Shown here: in pieces, positions 29,592-38,474 of the stretch
How the letters are laid out: each line of letters opens with the position of its first letter
Numbering within the stretch: position 1 is the first letter of the stretch
Assembly: GCF_015694725.1 (NCBI RefSeq)
Contig: NZ_JADQDQ010000003.1
Span: 372,001 to 436,000 of the forward strand
Direction: 5' to 3'
DNA length: 64,000 bases
Origin: Hymenobacter jeongseonensis
GTDB lineage: Bacteria; Bacteroidota; Bacteroidia; Cytophagales; Hymenobacteraceae
The notes under the pieces: generated by a model
What the model was told of the DNA's origin: nothing
Seen by the model: only the letters and a program-made list of their open reading frames with translations
Database searches by the model: none
Position numbers and translations under genes: made by a program

Positions 29592-30404
29592 ATGACTGAC
29601 GAATCTTCAACCCCAACCGCTGCGGAACGCACGCCGGAGCCGTTGCAATCCGAAGCCGCGGTACTGGCGGAGGCGCGCCTTCGTTCGCGCCGGGCATTCA
29701 TTGGCCTCGGGCTGGCCGGGCTGGCCGGCATTGGCGGGTGGGGCTGGCTGGTTTCGCGGCCCCAGGATTCCGGCATTGCCAAGCCGCTCCGAAGAGTTTT
29801 GGATTTCAACGCTCGTTTATCCAGTGCTTACTACAAGGAAACGCGGCTGGCTCCTGAGTTTGCCCGTAGCCGGGCCCGCAATCCCCGCATAAATGGCAAA
29901 GTGGGCCTCAAGTCTGAGCTGGACCCTGTGGCCTGGCGCCTCCGCGTTCAGGATTTTGCGACCGGAAATACCCAGGAATTTACCTTGGAGGACATCAAGG
30001 CCTTGCCCAAAATCGAGATGACCACCGAACTCAAGTGCATTGAAGGCTGGAGTACCGTGGTGCATTGGGGCGGTGCCCGCCTCAGTGATTTTCTGGCGCG
30101 CTACCCCCTGGCGGCCCGGCCCGGAACGCCTCAAGCCCGTGCGGCTTACGTAGGCATGCGCACCCCCGACGATGCCTATTACGTGGGATTGGATATGCCC
30201 AGTGCTTTGCACCCCCAAACCCTGCTCTGCTACGAAATGAACGGCATGCCGCTGACTGCCGGGCATGGCGCCCCGCTCCGTTTGGTGACGCCGCTCAAGT
30301 ACGGCACCAAGCACCTGAAGCGGATTGGAACCATCGCCTTTTCTGACACCCGACCCAAAGACTACTGGGCCGAAATGGGGTACGATTGGGACTCCGGGCA
30401 CTAA
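29592..30404 (+). CDS. Molybdopterin oxidoreductase, sulfite-oxidase/MsrP-like, Tat-exported
   Basis: 270 aa from ATG 29592 (the longer frame starts inside the upstream gene). A Tat-type signal is near residues 30-55 (LRSRRAFIGLGLAGLAGIGGWGW). The mature part has TTELKCIEGWSTVVHWGGARLSDFL, where the Cys binds molybdenum and GW-x-x-x-x-W-G is a family hallmark, then DDAYYVGLDMPSALHPQTLL and NGMPLTAGHGAPLRLVTPLKYGTKHLKRI, with the conserved P-L-R-L-V-x-P and GxKxxKxI motifs of the family. It forms a redox unit with the b561 protein. Substrate unknown; sulfoxide or sulfite types are possible. Confidence 0.85.
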   Translation: MTDESSTPTAAERTPEPLQSEAAVLAEARLRSRRAFIGLGLAGLAGIGGWGWLVSRPQDSGIAKPLRRVLDFNARLSSAYYKETRLAPEFARSRARNPRINGKVGLKSELDPVAWRLRVQDFATGNTQEFTLEDIKALPKIEMTTELKCIEGWSTVVHWGGARLSDFLARYPLAARPGTPQARAAYVGMRTPDDAYYVGLDMPSALHPQTLLCYEMNGMPLTAGHGAPLRLVTPLKYGTKHLKRIGTIAFSDTRPKDYWAEMGYDWDSGH

Positions 30405-30417
30405 GCCCGATTGGAAA

Positions 30418-30487
30418 TGAGTAGCTTGAAAGCCGCAACGCCCCGACTGGTTAACCAGTCGGGGCGTTGCGGCTTTCAAGCTACTCA
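30418..30487. terminator. 70-bp perfect palindrome between convergent genes
   Basis: 35-bp arms match exactly around the centre GGTT|AACC (30,452/30,453), with no spacer. It lies after the oxidoreductase stop and before the convergent gene at 30,528, so it most likely works as a bidirectional terminator. Its length is striking (see findings). Confidence 0.8.
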
Positions 30488-30527
30488 GTGACGCGGACAA
30501 CGTTGAGTAGCCTGGGTAAACCAATGG

Positions 30528-30920
30528 TTAATGCACAATGCGCAGCTCGTAGCGTTCGGGGGCCTTGCCCACGGCGGGCACGTGCCACGCCCCAATCCGG
30601 CTGGGGCCGTAGCCGAGGTTTACTTTGAGCCATTCGTTGCGGGTGGGGAGCAGGGCAATGATTTCCTGTTCCAGTCGAGCCAGTTCGGCACGGCGGTTTT
30701 CCACTTCTTGGTTCAGCTCATCGGCCTCCTGGTCGTAGCTGCCGGTGGGAGGGCGCTGCTCAAACTCCGTGGCTGCCTGCGCTTGCTCCTGGCGGTGCAA
30801 GGGCGCATTTTTGGTGGCGGCAATGGCGCGCTGCAAGGCTTTCTCTGATTCTAAGTATGCGTTTGCCTTTTCTTCCAGCGGAATAAGGGCCGGGTCAAGA
30901 TAGTCGAGGTTGGATGCCAT
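30528..30920 (-). CDS. Hypothetical coiled-coil protein
   Basis: 130 aa: helical, charged, with heptads in QEADELNQEVENRRAELARLEQEIIAL (residues about 63-90) and a hydrophilic N-terminus rich in Glu and Gln. The last 40 residues (NEWLKVNLGYGPSRIGAWHVPAVGKAPERYELRIV) form a short beta end with Trp. It is a soluble protein with no signal peptide. I recognise no family; it stands alone between a palindromic terminator and the DUF2256-like gene. Confidence 0.6.
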   Translation of the reverse strand: MASNLDYLDPALIPLEEKANAYLESEKALQRAIAATKNAPLHRQEQAQAATEFEQRPPTGSYDQEADELNQEVENRRAELARLEQEIIALLPTRNEWLKVNLGYGPSRIGAWHVPAVGKAPERYELRIVH

Positions 30921-31012
30921 GGTACGGGGTGGGCTGGGAGGAGGGTAAGAAAATGGTCGCCCGGCTTCAGAACGTCTTCGGCTCCCGAAAAGATACGGCC
31001 GCTGCTATTGAG

Positions 31013-31186
31013 CTAGGCGCTTGCGCTGGTTGCAGCGGCCGGTAGGCGGTTGCGCTGGCAGCGTTCGCCGCAGTATTTCACATCGGCCCAGTTTGCCCGC
31101 CACTTTTTGCGGTACTCGAAGGGGCGGCCGCAGGTGAGGCAGATTTTGGTGGGTAACTGGCCTTTGCGAAGCTTTTCGGGGAGCAT
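31013..31186 (-). CDS. DUF2256-like zinc-binding small protein
   Basis: 57 aa from ATG 31186. It has the classic layout of this family: a K-x-LPTKICLTCGRPFEYRKKW start, then VKYCGERCQRNR. Four Cys (CLTC and YCGERC) would bind a zinc ion. These proteins are short and of unknown role, sometimes next to cryptochrome or photolyase genes. Here the neighbour is a methyltransferase. The open frame extends upstream without a plausible start, so the ATG is preferred. Confidence 0.75.
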   Translation of the reverse strand: MLPEKLRKGQLPTKICLTCGRPFEYRKKWRANWADVKYCGERCQRNRLPAAATSASA

Positions 31187-31330
31187 GGCGGGAGGGAAAG
31201 CATTAACTGAATGCCAAACGGCTGACGCTACCGCGAAGTTTTGGGTACTTTTCGGGTCCGAAACAGTTGCAAAGCGGCGAAGGCTCTCTTTCCTCACCCT
31301 TCGGACTTCATTCCAGCGAATAATTTCTTC

Positions 31331-32062
31331 ATGACCACGACCACCGCCCCCGATGTTTTGGGCCAGGCCCTGCTGGCCTACCACCACGGCGATGCCGAGG
31401 CGTCGCTCATCGTGCATTGCAACGTGGCCGATGACGAGCCCCTGCCGGCTGCGTACTTTTTTCGGACCCTGCTGCTAATGCCCGAGCTGGAACGCCTGGC
31501 CCTCGACGAGTGCCGTGGCCGCGTGCTCGACCTGGGAGCAGGCGCCGGCTGCCACAGCCTGGAATTGCAGAGCCGCGGCTTCGAAGTGAAAGCCGTGGAC
31601 GAATCGGGCGGGGCCGCGCAGGTAATGACCGAGCGCGGCGTTCGCACCGTAGCCCGCCACGATATATTCGACCCGCTGCCCGCCAACGAGCTGCCCTACG
31701 ACACCATTCTGCTGCTCATGAACGGCCTCGGCCTAACGGGCACCTTGGAGGGACTCGACCGGTTTCTCACTCACGCCCGCACCTTGTTGGCGCCGGGCGG
31801 CCAGATTCTGGCCACGTCATCGGACATCCGCTACCTCTACGAAGACGAGGATGGCGCCCTGATGCTGAACCTCAACGGCCCGTATTACGGCGAAGTAGAT
31901 TACTCCCTCAGCTACGCCGGCAAAACCGGGCCCTCCTTTCCCTGGCTGTTCGTGGATGCTGCCTTGCTCAACGACGCCGCCGAAACCGCGGGCTTCAGCG
32001 CCGAATTTCTGGGCGAAGACGACGACGAGCAGTACCTGGTCCGCCTCACACCGTTAGGCTAA
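31331..32062 (+). CDS. SAM-dependent class I methyltransferase
   Basis: 243 aa from ATG 31331 (the longer frame starts upstream in the reverse gene). The SAM-binding motif is VLDLGAGAGCHSLELQSRGF (residues about 65-84), followed by an acidic strand end VKAVDESGGA, and a later LLLMNGLGLTGTLEGLDRFLTHARTLLAPGGQILA typical of motifs post-II/III. Substrate unknown; the sequence could act on a small molecule or protein. The gene is single-standing and on the plus strand, and a thioesterase gene follows by 77 nt. Confidence 0.8.
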   Translation: MTTTTAPDVLGQALLAYHHGDAEASLIVHCNVADDEPLPAAYFFRTLLLMPELERLALDECRGRVLDLGAGAGCHSLELQSRGFEVKAVDESGGAAQVMTERGVRTVARHDIFDPLPANELPYDTILLLMNGLGLTGTLEGLDRFLTHARTLLAPGGQILATSSDIRYLYEDEDGALMLNLNGPYYGEVDYSLSYAGKTGPSFPWLFVDAALLNDAAETAGFSAEFLGEDDDEQYLVRLTPLG

Positions 32063-32139
32063 TTCAGCTGCTCGCCAGACGGCTTACCGGACAATGCCCA
32101 AGCATTTCGCTTGACCACCCCAACTCTACTCACCTCTGA

Positions 32140-32568
32140 ATGACTGACACCGTCACTTACCGCACCCGCTGGGCCGACATGGACCCCAATGGCCACATGC
32201 GCCACTCCGCTTACGCCGACTATGCCGCCGACCACCGGGTGGTGATGCTGGCCCAGTGGGGCTACGGCGTGGCCAAATTCGCCGAACTGCGCCTTGGGCC
32301 AATTCTGTTCCGCGAAGAAACCAAGTTCCTGAAAGAAATCGGAATCGGCGAAGAGATTCGTGTCGATGGCCGCTTGGCTTCGGCCAGTGCCGATGGCTCG
32401 CGGTGGTCCATCGTCCACACCATTTACAAGGCCGACGGCCGGGTTGCGGCCACTGTCACCGTCGACGGGGCCTGGCTCGACCTCGACCGCCGAAAGCTCA
32501 CCGTGCCCCCCGCTGAGCTCGCCGCCGCCTTCGACTCGATGCCCGCCTACGAGCCAGCGGCGCGCTAA
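32140..32568 (+). CDS. Acyl-CoA thioesterase, hot-dog fold (4HBT type)
   Basis: 142 aa, the size of the family. The start RTRWADMDPNGHMRHSAYADY has the family core: D-x-NGH-x-x-NxxY, here with the catalytic Asp in ADMDPNGHM, followed by a long helix and the strand-rich remainder (VDGRLASASADGSRWSIVHTIYKADGRVAATVTVDGAWLDL). It would hydrolyse an acyl-CoA or related thioester. The final Pro-rich piece is a short flexible end. Convergent with the DinB-like gene, 5 nt apart. Confidence 0.8.
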   Translation: MTDTVTYRTRWADMDPNGHMRHSAYADYAADHRVVMLAQWGYGVAKFAELRLGPILFREETKFLKEIGIGEEIRVDGRLASASADGSRWSIVHTIYKADGRVAATVTVDGAWLDLDRRKLTVPPAELAAAFDSMPAYEPAAR

Positions 32569-32573
32569 CTGCT

Positions 32574-33140
32574 TCAGGATTTTGCCAAAACGGGCGCAGA
32601 AGGCTGCAATGCTTTGGTAATGCGGCCTATCTGCTGCTGATGGTGTAGCAAGTGGTCGAGCAAAAAGTCCATCACCTGCCCGATGGTAATCTTGCCCGAG
32701 CGAGGATGCGGAAAAATAGCCCGGTTTATCTGCCGGCCCGGAAACTCGTTGAGCAAGCGCTCGAACTGGCGGCGTGAAGCCAGCCAGGTCTGGCGCAGTT
32801 CGGGCAGCGTGGGCACGTCGCCCGTATCCGTGAGGGTGGCCACGCCGCGTGGCGCCTTAAACTTGAACCCGGGCACGCGCAGCATCAAGCGCACAAACCG
32901 GGCCCGCAGCCGCGTAAATAGCCCGACTTTGGGCAACAACTCCTCGGCCTGCATTTTCTTCTGGATGTACTGGATGATGTTGCTTTCGATGAACAGCAGG
33001 TGATGCACCACTTGCGTGGCCGACCAGTGGCCCGGGGCCGGCGCCTTGGCACTATCCGCCCCCAGTGCTTCGGCCGAAGCCAGCAGGCGCTCGGTGGCGC
33101 GTTCCAATTGTTCCAGTTTGAGATGGAGGCGATGATTCAT
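32574..33140 (-). CDS. DinB-superfamily protein
   Basis: 188 aa. His residues in the pattern expected for the metal site of DinB/YfiT proteins: PGHWSATQVVHHLLFIESN (His near 43 and 51-52) and DFLLDHLLHHQQQIGRI at the C-terminal helix. This four-helix bundle often binds a divalent metal; many members transfer thiol groups or are of unknown role. The N-terminus is a plain helix (LEQLERATERLLASAEAL). No operon partner: the neighbour on one side is convergent. Confidence 0.7.
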   Translation of the reverse strand: MNHRLHLKLEQLERATERLLASAEALGADSAKAPAPGHWSATQVVHHLLFIESNIIQYIQKKMQAEELLPKVGLFTRLRARFVRLMLRVPGFKFKAPRGVATLTDTGDVPTLPELRQTWLASRRQFERLLNEFPGRQINRAIFPHPRSGKITIGQVMDFLLDHLLHHQQQIGRITKALQPSAPVLAKS

Positions 33141-33223
33141 CGTGAAAGCGAAGTCAGCAGTGGTGTAGCTTTGGGATATTTAAAGGAAGTGTACGGCCTC
33201 AGGGTCGTAAAGGGTAGCAAGGT

Positions 33224-33994
33224 ATGGGGAAACTTGATTGGTTAAGGAAACAGTGGGAGTGGGTGCTGCGCCACCCGACCATAGTTGCCGTGTTAATCGT
33301 ATTCGTGGTATACCTGCTCTTCTTGCCAACCACCGAGTACACCAAGCAGTACTACGGCGCGAAAGGCTACTGGATGTTTGGCGAAAAGTACTTTTCCACG
33401 GGGAGCTTTGCCCTTCTTTCCTATTTCAACGCCATCCGCGGCTACTTTTCCCCGCTTCTGTTGGCCCCTCTCACCCGGTTGGAGGTTAACTATGGCTGGA
33501 CCGTGATGGACCTGTGCCGGCTTTTGGGCGCCTGCAATGCGGCGGCGGTGTTTGGCTGGGCCGGCCCGGCCTTGTGGCACGCCGTGAAAGGCGGGGGCCC
33601 CGTGCCATTGGGCCGCCGGTTGCCGGTCGCCGGGCTGGGATTTGCCTTGTGGCGCGACTACTTCAACTTTTGCCTGACCAATTTTCCGGCCCTTTTGGCC
33701 ATTGGCATCACGCTGATTGGCTTGCTACGCGGCCTCTGCTTGGCCAGTGGCCTCGCGTCCGATATTGCGCTGGCCGCAGCAGTGAACATGCGTTCGGTGT
33801 ACCAGGCCGCAATTCCGGCAATCGTACTGCTGGCGGTGCTGCCGGCCGTGGGGCGGTCACGCTGGTGGGATTGGGCGCGCGCCAGCGTTCTGGCTGTTGT
33901 GGCCCTGAAACCTCGGCAAATTTTGCAGGATTTGCCGTTCCGCAACGTGACCATCGACGATTTCTTGCCAGCTCCCGCGCCCGAACCATGGTAG
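33224..33994 (+). CDS. Truncated paralogue of the next membrane protein
   Basis: 256 aa of a polytopic membrane protein with a first helix at residues about 19-38 (IVAVLIVFVVYLLFLP), a second pair around 118-150 and a last group near 180-215. It is clearly a copy of the following gene: ALWRDYFNFCLTNFPALL matches FIFWRDYFNFTLSDMPAL, and AAAVNMRSVYQAAIPAI matches AAAINIRPVYVAALPG. The copy is cut after about residue 222, where it continues with an unrelated QILQDLPFRNVTIDDF tail. It overlaps the next gene by 7 nt. Either the C-terminal half was lost or a small fusion formed; it is likely to be a relic or a modified copy. Confidence 0.65.
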   Translation: MGKLDWLRKQWEWVLRHPTIVAVLIVFVVYLLFLPTTEYTKQYYGAKGYWMFGEKYFSTGSFALLSYFNAIRGYFSPLLLAPLTRLEVNYGWTVMDLCRLLGACNAAAVFGWAGPALWHAVKGGGPVPLGRRLPVAGLGFALWRDYFNFCLTNFPALLAIGITLIGLLRGLCLASGLASDIALAAAVNMRSVYQAAIPAIVLLAVLPAVGRSRWWDWARASVLAVVALKPRQILQDLPFRNVTIDDFLPAPAPEPW

Positions 33995-35373
33995 ATACTA
34001 TGCGTGGGCGCTTTCTTTTGGTGCTGGCGCTCTACGCCGCCTACCTGCCGCTGAGCGGCTACACCGTTGGCCAGTTTCGATTCGATGCCGCCGAGTACTG
34101 GGAGTTATCGTTGAAGTTCACGCAGGGTGGCGGCTTTTCTCTGCTGCGGTTTGACGACCCTTTGCGGGGCTATCTGGGGCCATTACTAATCATGCCGGCT
34201 CGGCTGCTGTGTCGTATCACCGGGTGCTCCATGCTCACCGGGGCGCAGGTGTTGGGTGCCAGCTGGGCGGCGTTGCTCTTCGGCGTGGCCATTCCGCAGT
34301 TGTGGGCGCAGGTAGCGGGCCGCCCACTTGCCGGAGCGCGCTGGCTCATCTTGGTCGGGCTGGCGTTCATTTTCTGGCGGGACTACTTCAATTTCACGTT
34401 GAGCGACATGCCGGCGCTCACGCTGCTGCTACTGGCCCTGGTGGCTTTGGGGCGCAGGGAGTGGAAGTGGGGGCTGGTTGGCGGACTGCTTTTGGCGGCG
34501 GCAATTAACATTCGGCCCGTTTACGTGGCGGCGTTGCCGGGCTGTTTGTGGTTGTTATTGGTTTCGTGCCAGATGCCTGTGTTGCGGTGGCGTTGTTTGG
34601 CGGGCCTGGTTTTGGGCATGGCGCTGGTGTTGTTGCCCCAATGGCTTATCAACCGGCAGCATTTTCAGCAAGAAACTCCGCTGGTGCTGGCGGGCTTTCC
34701 CGGCAGCCAGCCTTTGTATCTCAAGCAACTCACATGGGGCACGCGCTTCCAACGCTACGAATCTAGCATGGTCCCAGCAATGCCCCGCTCTTTGATTTAT
34801 GCGGACCCCGCTGGCCAGCGGGAACTACTACTGGAGTCTAGCGGGCGTTTTTCCAGTTATAATCATTACCTGAAACACGCATTGCAACACCCGGTCGCAA
34901 CCGGCTGGCGGTATTGCCGTCACCTTTTCAACGGCTTGGACCTGCGTTTCCCAACGCCTTATCCTCGCCAGCTGCACCCGCCGGGGCAAGTAGTACTGCG
35001 GCTGTTGAATTACAGTCTTCTGGGATTGGGGGCCTGGCTGGCTGCCCGAGCCGTGTGGCGCCGTCGCAAAAGCGAGAAGGAGCAAGTATTAACTATTCCA
35101 AGCCGGCCTGCCGCGTTGTTGGCGCTGCTACTGCCTTGCCTGCTCGTTTTGCCCACCCTTATGGAATGCCGGTTTCTGCTGCCGTTGCACATGCTGGTTA
35201 TCACTATCATTGCCGGCACGTGGCAGCCAATAGCTTGTTGGCGGGCATTGGGCCGGCCGCTTCGGCGGGTAGCAGTGCTGGGTTTCTGGGGCGTGTGGCT
35301 ATGGGGCTGCTGGCAATTATCCGAGTCCACAGCCCGACAGTTACGCCCGCCCAGCGAAGCCCCGCAGGAATAA
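33988..35373 (+). CDS. Polytopic glycosyltransferase-like membrane protein
   Basis: 461 aa from ATG 33988. About ten hydrophobic helices can be counted, and the start YTVGQFRFDAAEYWELSLKF with an acidic pair (DAAEYW) after the first helix resembles the GT39/PMT (ArnT-like) family, where the Asp after the first membrane helix is catalytic. Soluble parts between residues 215 and 300 include NPR-like loops. Such enzymes add sugars from a lipid-linked donor to cell-surface molecules. The gene closes with a long palindromic terminator. Family assignment by layout only. Confidence 0.55.
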   Translation: MVDTMRGRFLLVLALYAAYLPLSGYTVGQFRFDAAEYWELSLKFTQGGGFSLLRFDDPLRGYLGPLLIMPARLLCRITGCSMLTGAQVLGASWAALLFGVAIPQLWAQVAGRPLAGARWLILVGLAFIFWRDYFNFTLSDMPALTLLLLALVALGRREWKWGLVGGLLLAAAINIRPVYVAALPGCLWLLLVSCQMPVLRWRCLAGLVLGMALVLLPQWLINRQHFQQETPLVLAGFPGSQPLYLKQLTWGTRFQRYESSMVPAMPRSLIYADPAGQRELLLESSGRFSSYNHYLKHALQHPVATGWRYCRHLFNGLDLRFPTPYPRQLHPPGQVVLRLLNYSLLGLGAWLAARAVWRRRKSEKEQVLTIPSRPAALLALLLPCLLVLPTLMECRFLLPLHMLVITIIAGTWQPIACWRALGRPLRRVAVLGFWGVWLWGCWQLSESTARQLRPPSEAPQE

Positions 35374-35389
35374 TTCAGAATATGCTTTC

Positions 35390-35431
35390 AAATAAAAGCC
35401 CCTGCCGTTTAAACGGCAGGGGCTTTTATTT
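35390..35431. terminator. 42-bp palindromic terminator
   Basis: Perfect 21-bp arms meeting at GTTT|AAAC (35,410/35,411), with A-rich and T-rich ends. It sits between the membrane protein gene and convergent pdhB. Confidence 0.85.
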
Positions 35432-35446
35432 CTACTAAGGGTTGAA

Positions 35447-36430
35447 TTACGCTTTGGCGTAGGTCACTTCTTTCACCGCTTTCACCACACGGGCCACGTT
35501 GGGCAGCGAGGCTTCGATGAGCGTGGGAGCGTAGGGCAGGGGCACGTCGGCGCAGGTGATGCGGATAACCGGGGCATCGAGGAAATCAAACGCGCGGCGC
35601 TGCACGATGTAGGCCAGCTCGCTGGAAATGCTGGCCAGGGGCCACGCTTCTTCGATAACCACCATGCGGTTGGTCTTTTTCACCGATTCTACCAGCGTGT
35701 CGTAATCGATGGGCCGCACCGAGCGCAGGTCAATGACTTCGGCTTCAATGCCTTCTTTGGCCAGTTCGTCGGCGGCGGTGTAGGCCAGTTTCATCATTTT
35801 GCCGAAGCTCACCAAGGTCACGTGCTTGCCTTGGCGCACCACGTTGGCCTTGCCGATTTCGAGAATGTACTCTTCCTCTGGTACTTCGCCCTTGTCACCG
35901 TACATCAGCTCCGATTCCATGAAAATCACCGGGTCGGGGTCGCGGATGGCAGCTTTCAGCAAGCCCTTGGCTTCGTACGGGTTGCTGGGCACCACCACTT
36001 TCAAACCGGGGCAGTTGGCGTACCAATTTTCGAAGTTCTGCGAGTGCTGGCTGCTGAGCATGCCGGCATTGCCGGTGGGGCCGCGGAATACGATGGGGCA
36101 GGAATACTGCCCGCCCGACATCGAATACAGCTTGGCGGCCGAGTTAATTACTTGGTCGATAGCAACCAGCGAGAAGTTGAAGGTCATGAATTCGATAACC
36201 GGAATCAGCCCATTGGCCGCTGCACCCACGCCGATGCCGGCAAAACCCAGCTCCGCAATGGGGGTGTCAATCACTCGCTCCGGCCCGAATTCGTCGAGCA
36301 TGCCTTGGCTCACTTTGTAGGCACCGTTGTACTCGGCCACCTCTTCGCCCATTAGGAAAACCCGCGGGTCGCGGCGCATTTCCTCGGACAGGGCCTCGCG
36401 CAAGGCCTCACGAAATTGAATTTGACGCAT
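35447..36430 (-). CDS. pdhB: Pyruvate dehydrogenase E1 component, beta subunit
   Basis: 327 aa, the normal length. Characteristic pieces: [18 protein letters not shown] start, [101 protein letters not shown] in order (the last is quoted in parts), and a C-terminal transketolase domain with VVIEEAWP and [13 protein letters not shown]-like end. This heterotetramer subunit decarboxylates pyruvate with TPP and passes the acetyl group to E2. Alpha subunit and E2 are not in the window. A TTG-20-TAGCTTTG promoter lies upstream (36,470-36,500). Confidence 0.93.
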   Translation of the reverse strand: MRQIQFREALREALSEEMRRDPRVFLMGEEVAEYNGAYKVSQGMLDEFGPERVIDTPIAELGFAGIGVGAAANGLIPVIEFMTFNFSLVAIDQVINSAAKLYSMSGGQYSCPIVFRGPTGNAGMLSSQHSQNFENWYANCPGLKVVVPSNPYEAKGLLKAAIRDPDPVIFMESELMYGDKGEVPEEEYILEIGKANVVRQGKHVTLVSFGKMMKLAYTAADELAKEGIEAEVIDLRSVRPIDYDTLVESVKKTNRMVVIEEAWPLASISSELAYIVQRRAFDFLDAPVIRITCADVPLPYAPTLIEASLPNVARVVKAVKEVTYAKA

Positions 36431-36469
36431 GATATTCTAGTAGGTAAACAGCCGTTTTGAGCCGTTGGG

Positions 36470-36500
36470 CAAAGCTACGATGAGCCGGGCGGATGGGCAA
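36470..36500 (-). promoter_or_regulatory. Predicted pdhB promoter
   Basis: On the minus strand TTG (36,500-36,498), 20 nt, then TAGCTTTG (36,477-36,470): a good Bacteroidota -33/-7 pair about 40 nt upstream of ATG. Confidence 0.6.
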
Positions 36501-36503
36501 CGG

Positions 36504-38312
36504 TTAGCGCAGGGCCTCCCGAAATACCTTGCCTTGGGCATAATCCTGAAATTCCAGGTCTTCGACGGCGCGCTGGGCGTAGCTCCGGTCCAGCGCCACA
36601 GCTTGCTTCAAAAAATCGCCCACAGCGGCTTCATCCTTTTGCCGGGCCGCCACCACGGCCATCCCATAAACCGGGGCGGCAGCAGCGGGACGCAGCTTTT
36701 GGGCCAGACGGTACTGTTCTAAAGCTGATTCGTACCCTTCGCGGCCCACCAGAATCAGGCCTCGATTCAATGCGTTTTGGTAGGAAGGCCCCGCGTATTC
36801 CAAGCTGCGCAAGGCTTCGTCGGCTTGCCCAATTTCGATTTCTAACGCGGCGCGGTCCGAGAAAACCTTACGCAAGAGGGGCCGTTCGCCGCCCAGCTTA
36901 ATGGCGTAATCGTAGTTCTGCAAGGCTTCGAGGCGGTCGCCGGCCCGGTGGTAGGCCGTGGCGGCGTGGTAGAAAAACTCCGCCGTGGGGTTGCGGTGGG
37001 CAGCCAGGGTGAAGTTGACCGCCGCCCGCCGGTAGTAAGCCTTGCGGATTTTATCGGTGGGCTCTTTTTCGCCGCGCTGCAACAGCACCACGCCCAGGTT
37101 ATGAAAGGCTTCCCAACCATTGGTAGTAGCAGCTGATGTTTCATAAATGCGTTGCTTTTCAGCCAGCAGCGGGGTCAGGGTGGCCGAATAGCGCAATTCT
37201 TCGGGCGTGAGGGCATCGGCTTCAACCTGCTTGTCAACTATCTTTTTGGCAAGCAGATAAACTTCCGAATCGTAGCGTTTGGGGGCGTCGTAAGTCACCG
37301 CTACCGTGCCGAAACGCAGCACGGGATAAATATACTGCTCGATGTAATCGAACGATGACAGTCGGTGCAAAGCTTTTTCCTTCTGTTGAAAAGTGCCCTT
37401 GGCATCGTTAATGATGCTCACGATGGAGTCAATCTGGTCTGCCTTCAGGGCCGAGGTCGTGACTTTGCTCAGGAAAGTGTCCCAGCGCCGGGTATAGGCC
37501 AGGGTATCAAAGCGAATGTCCTGTACCTTGTTAAGGTAAGAAAAGGTTTTAACGCGCTGCTTGTAGTAATAGAGGAGCATGCGAACACGCTTGCTGGCCA
37601 GCAAGCGGTTGTGGGCATCAACGGAATCGGGTGAGTGGCCGGCAATGATGAGTACCTGCTTGGTTTGCTGGTTAGCGTCGATGAGGTCTTCTAGCGCGGC
37701 CACGTTGGTGCCCAAGTAGCCGCGAATAAACCATTGGCCTTCATCGAAATAAAAGGGAAGCACCCGGGTGCCGCTCATGTTGTTACTGGCGCGCTCGGGA
37801 AGCAGTGTCAGCACTGTGTCTTCGCGGGTGACGAGGCGGGCCGGGTCGGCAATGCCGCGCGTGACGCGTACTTCATTCTTGGCGCGGAGCACGCGGCCAT
37901 CTTTTTTTAGCTCGCGCACTTGGGCCTGGGCCAGCAACTCGCCGGGGTTGCGGTTGGGGGTGTTGGGCAGGCTAAATTTTTGGGTAGCCACGAGCAAGCC
38001 CTTGGTCTCGTCATCGTACACGTAGTTGCCCGTGGTAAAGGCAATGCGGCCAACGGTGTCTTCGCGCAAGCCGTGCTCGTAGCGGTAGCTCAGCAGCAAT
38101 TCATAAGCTACACCCTTGTGCAGGTGGCTGGCTGGTACCCGGGCAATTACCTCAAACGGGACTGATTCGCCCGAGGCCGTGAGTGGGGTAGGCCGGGCCA
38201 CCACGGTCCGCCCGGTTTCGGCCTGCTTGAGTACCCGGGGCAGGGTGCAAGCCGATAAAAACAAAGTGGCTGCCAGCAGCCCCTGGGCCAGTGGCCGCAA
38301 AATATTTGTCAT
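36504..38312 (-). CDS. Lipoprotein with OmpA-type and TPR domains
   Basis: 602 aa from ATG 38312 (an ATG 3 nt upstream is equivalent). A lipoprotein signal ends LFLSACT, the lipid Cys at residue about 22. The middle carries an OmpA-like peptidoglycan-binding piece (FDEGQWFIRG, then VLIIAGHSPDSVDAHNRLLASKRVRMLL, residues about 185-250). The second half (residues about 390-600) has tetratricopeptide-type helices (EAFHNLGVVLLQRGEKEP, ALQNYDYAIKLGGERPLLRKVF). It would anchor an outer-membrane assembly to peptidoglycan. The TPR part may scaffold partners. Family known by parts only. Confidence 0.7.
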   Translation of the reverse strand: MTNILRPLAQGLLAATLFLSACTLPRVLKQAETGRTVVARPTPLTASGESVPFEVIARVPASHLHKGVAYELLLSYRYEHGLREDTVGRIAFTTGNYVYDDETKGLLVATQKFSLPNTPNRNPGELLAQAQVRELKKDGRVLRAKNEVRVTRGIADPARLVTREDTVLTLLPERASNNMSGTRVLPFYFDEGQWFIRGYLGTNVAALEDLIDANQQTKQVLIIAGHSPDSVDAHNRLLASKRVRMLLYYYKQRVKTFSYLNKVQDIRFDTLAYTRRWDTFLSKVTTSALKADQIDSIVSIINDAKGTFQQKEKALHRLSSFDYIEQYIYPVLRFGTVAVTYDAPKRYDSEVYLLAKKIVDKQVEADALTPEELRYSATLTPLLAEKQRIYETSAATTNGWEAFHNLGVVLLQRGEKEPTDKIRKAYYRRAAVNFTLAAHRNPTAEFFYHAATAYHRAGDRLEALQNYDYAIKLGGERPLLRKVFSDRAALEIEIGQADEALRSLEYAGPSYQNALNRGLILVGREGYESALEQYRLAQKLRPAAAAPVYGMAVVAARQKDEAAVGDFLKQAVALDRSYAQRAVEDLEFQDYAQGKVFREALR

Positions 38313-38406
38313 CAAAAAGCGTAACGCGGGAAAACGAAAACCATCCCTACAAACGTAAAAGCCCCGAAATTAGTCGGGCTCAAGGGGGCGAAATTACGCC
38401 AATGAC

Positions 38407-38438
38407 TTTGCCTCGCCCTTAGGAAAGTCTTATCTTAG
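38407..38438 (+). promoter_or_regulatory. Predicted promoter of the PspC-like gene
   Basis: TTTG (38,407-38,410), 20 nt, TATCTTAG (38,431-38,438), one base off the TAnnTTTG consensus, 37 nt upstream of ATG 38,475. Confidence 0.5.
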
Positions 38439-38474
38439 CCCAGAGAATCTGTTTTTCGCTAGCCGCTACCGCCC

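Noticed and set aside
33514-33987. Extended start for the second membrane protein
   Set aside because: The extra residues are an out-of-frame reading of the first copy; ATG 33,988 fits the family and the 7-nt overlap.
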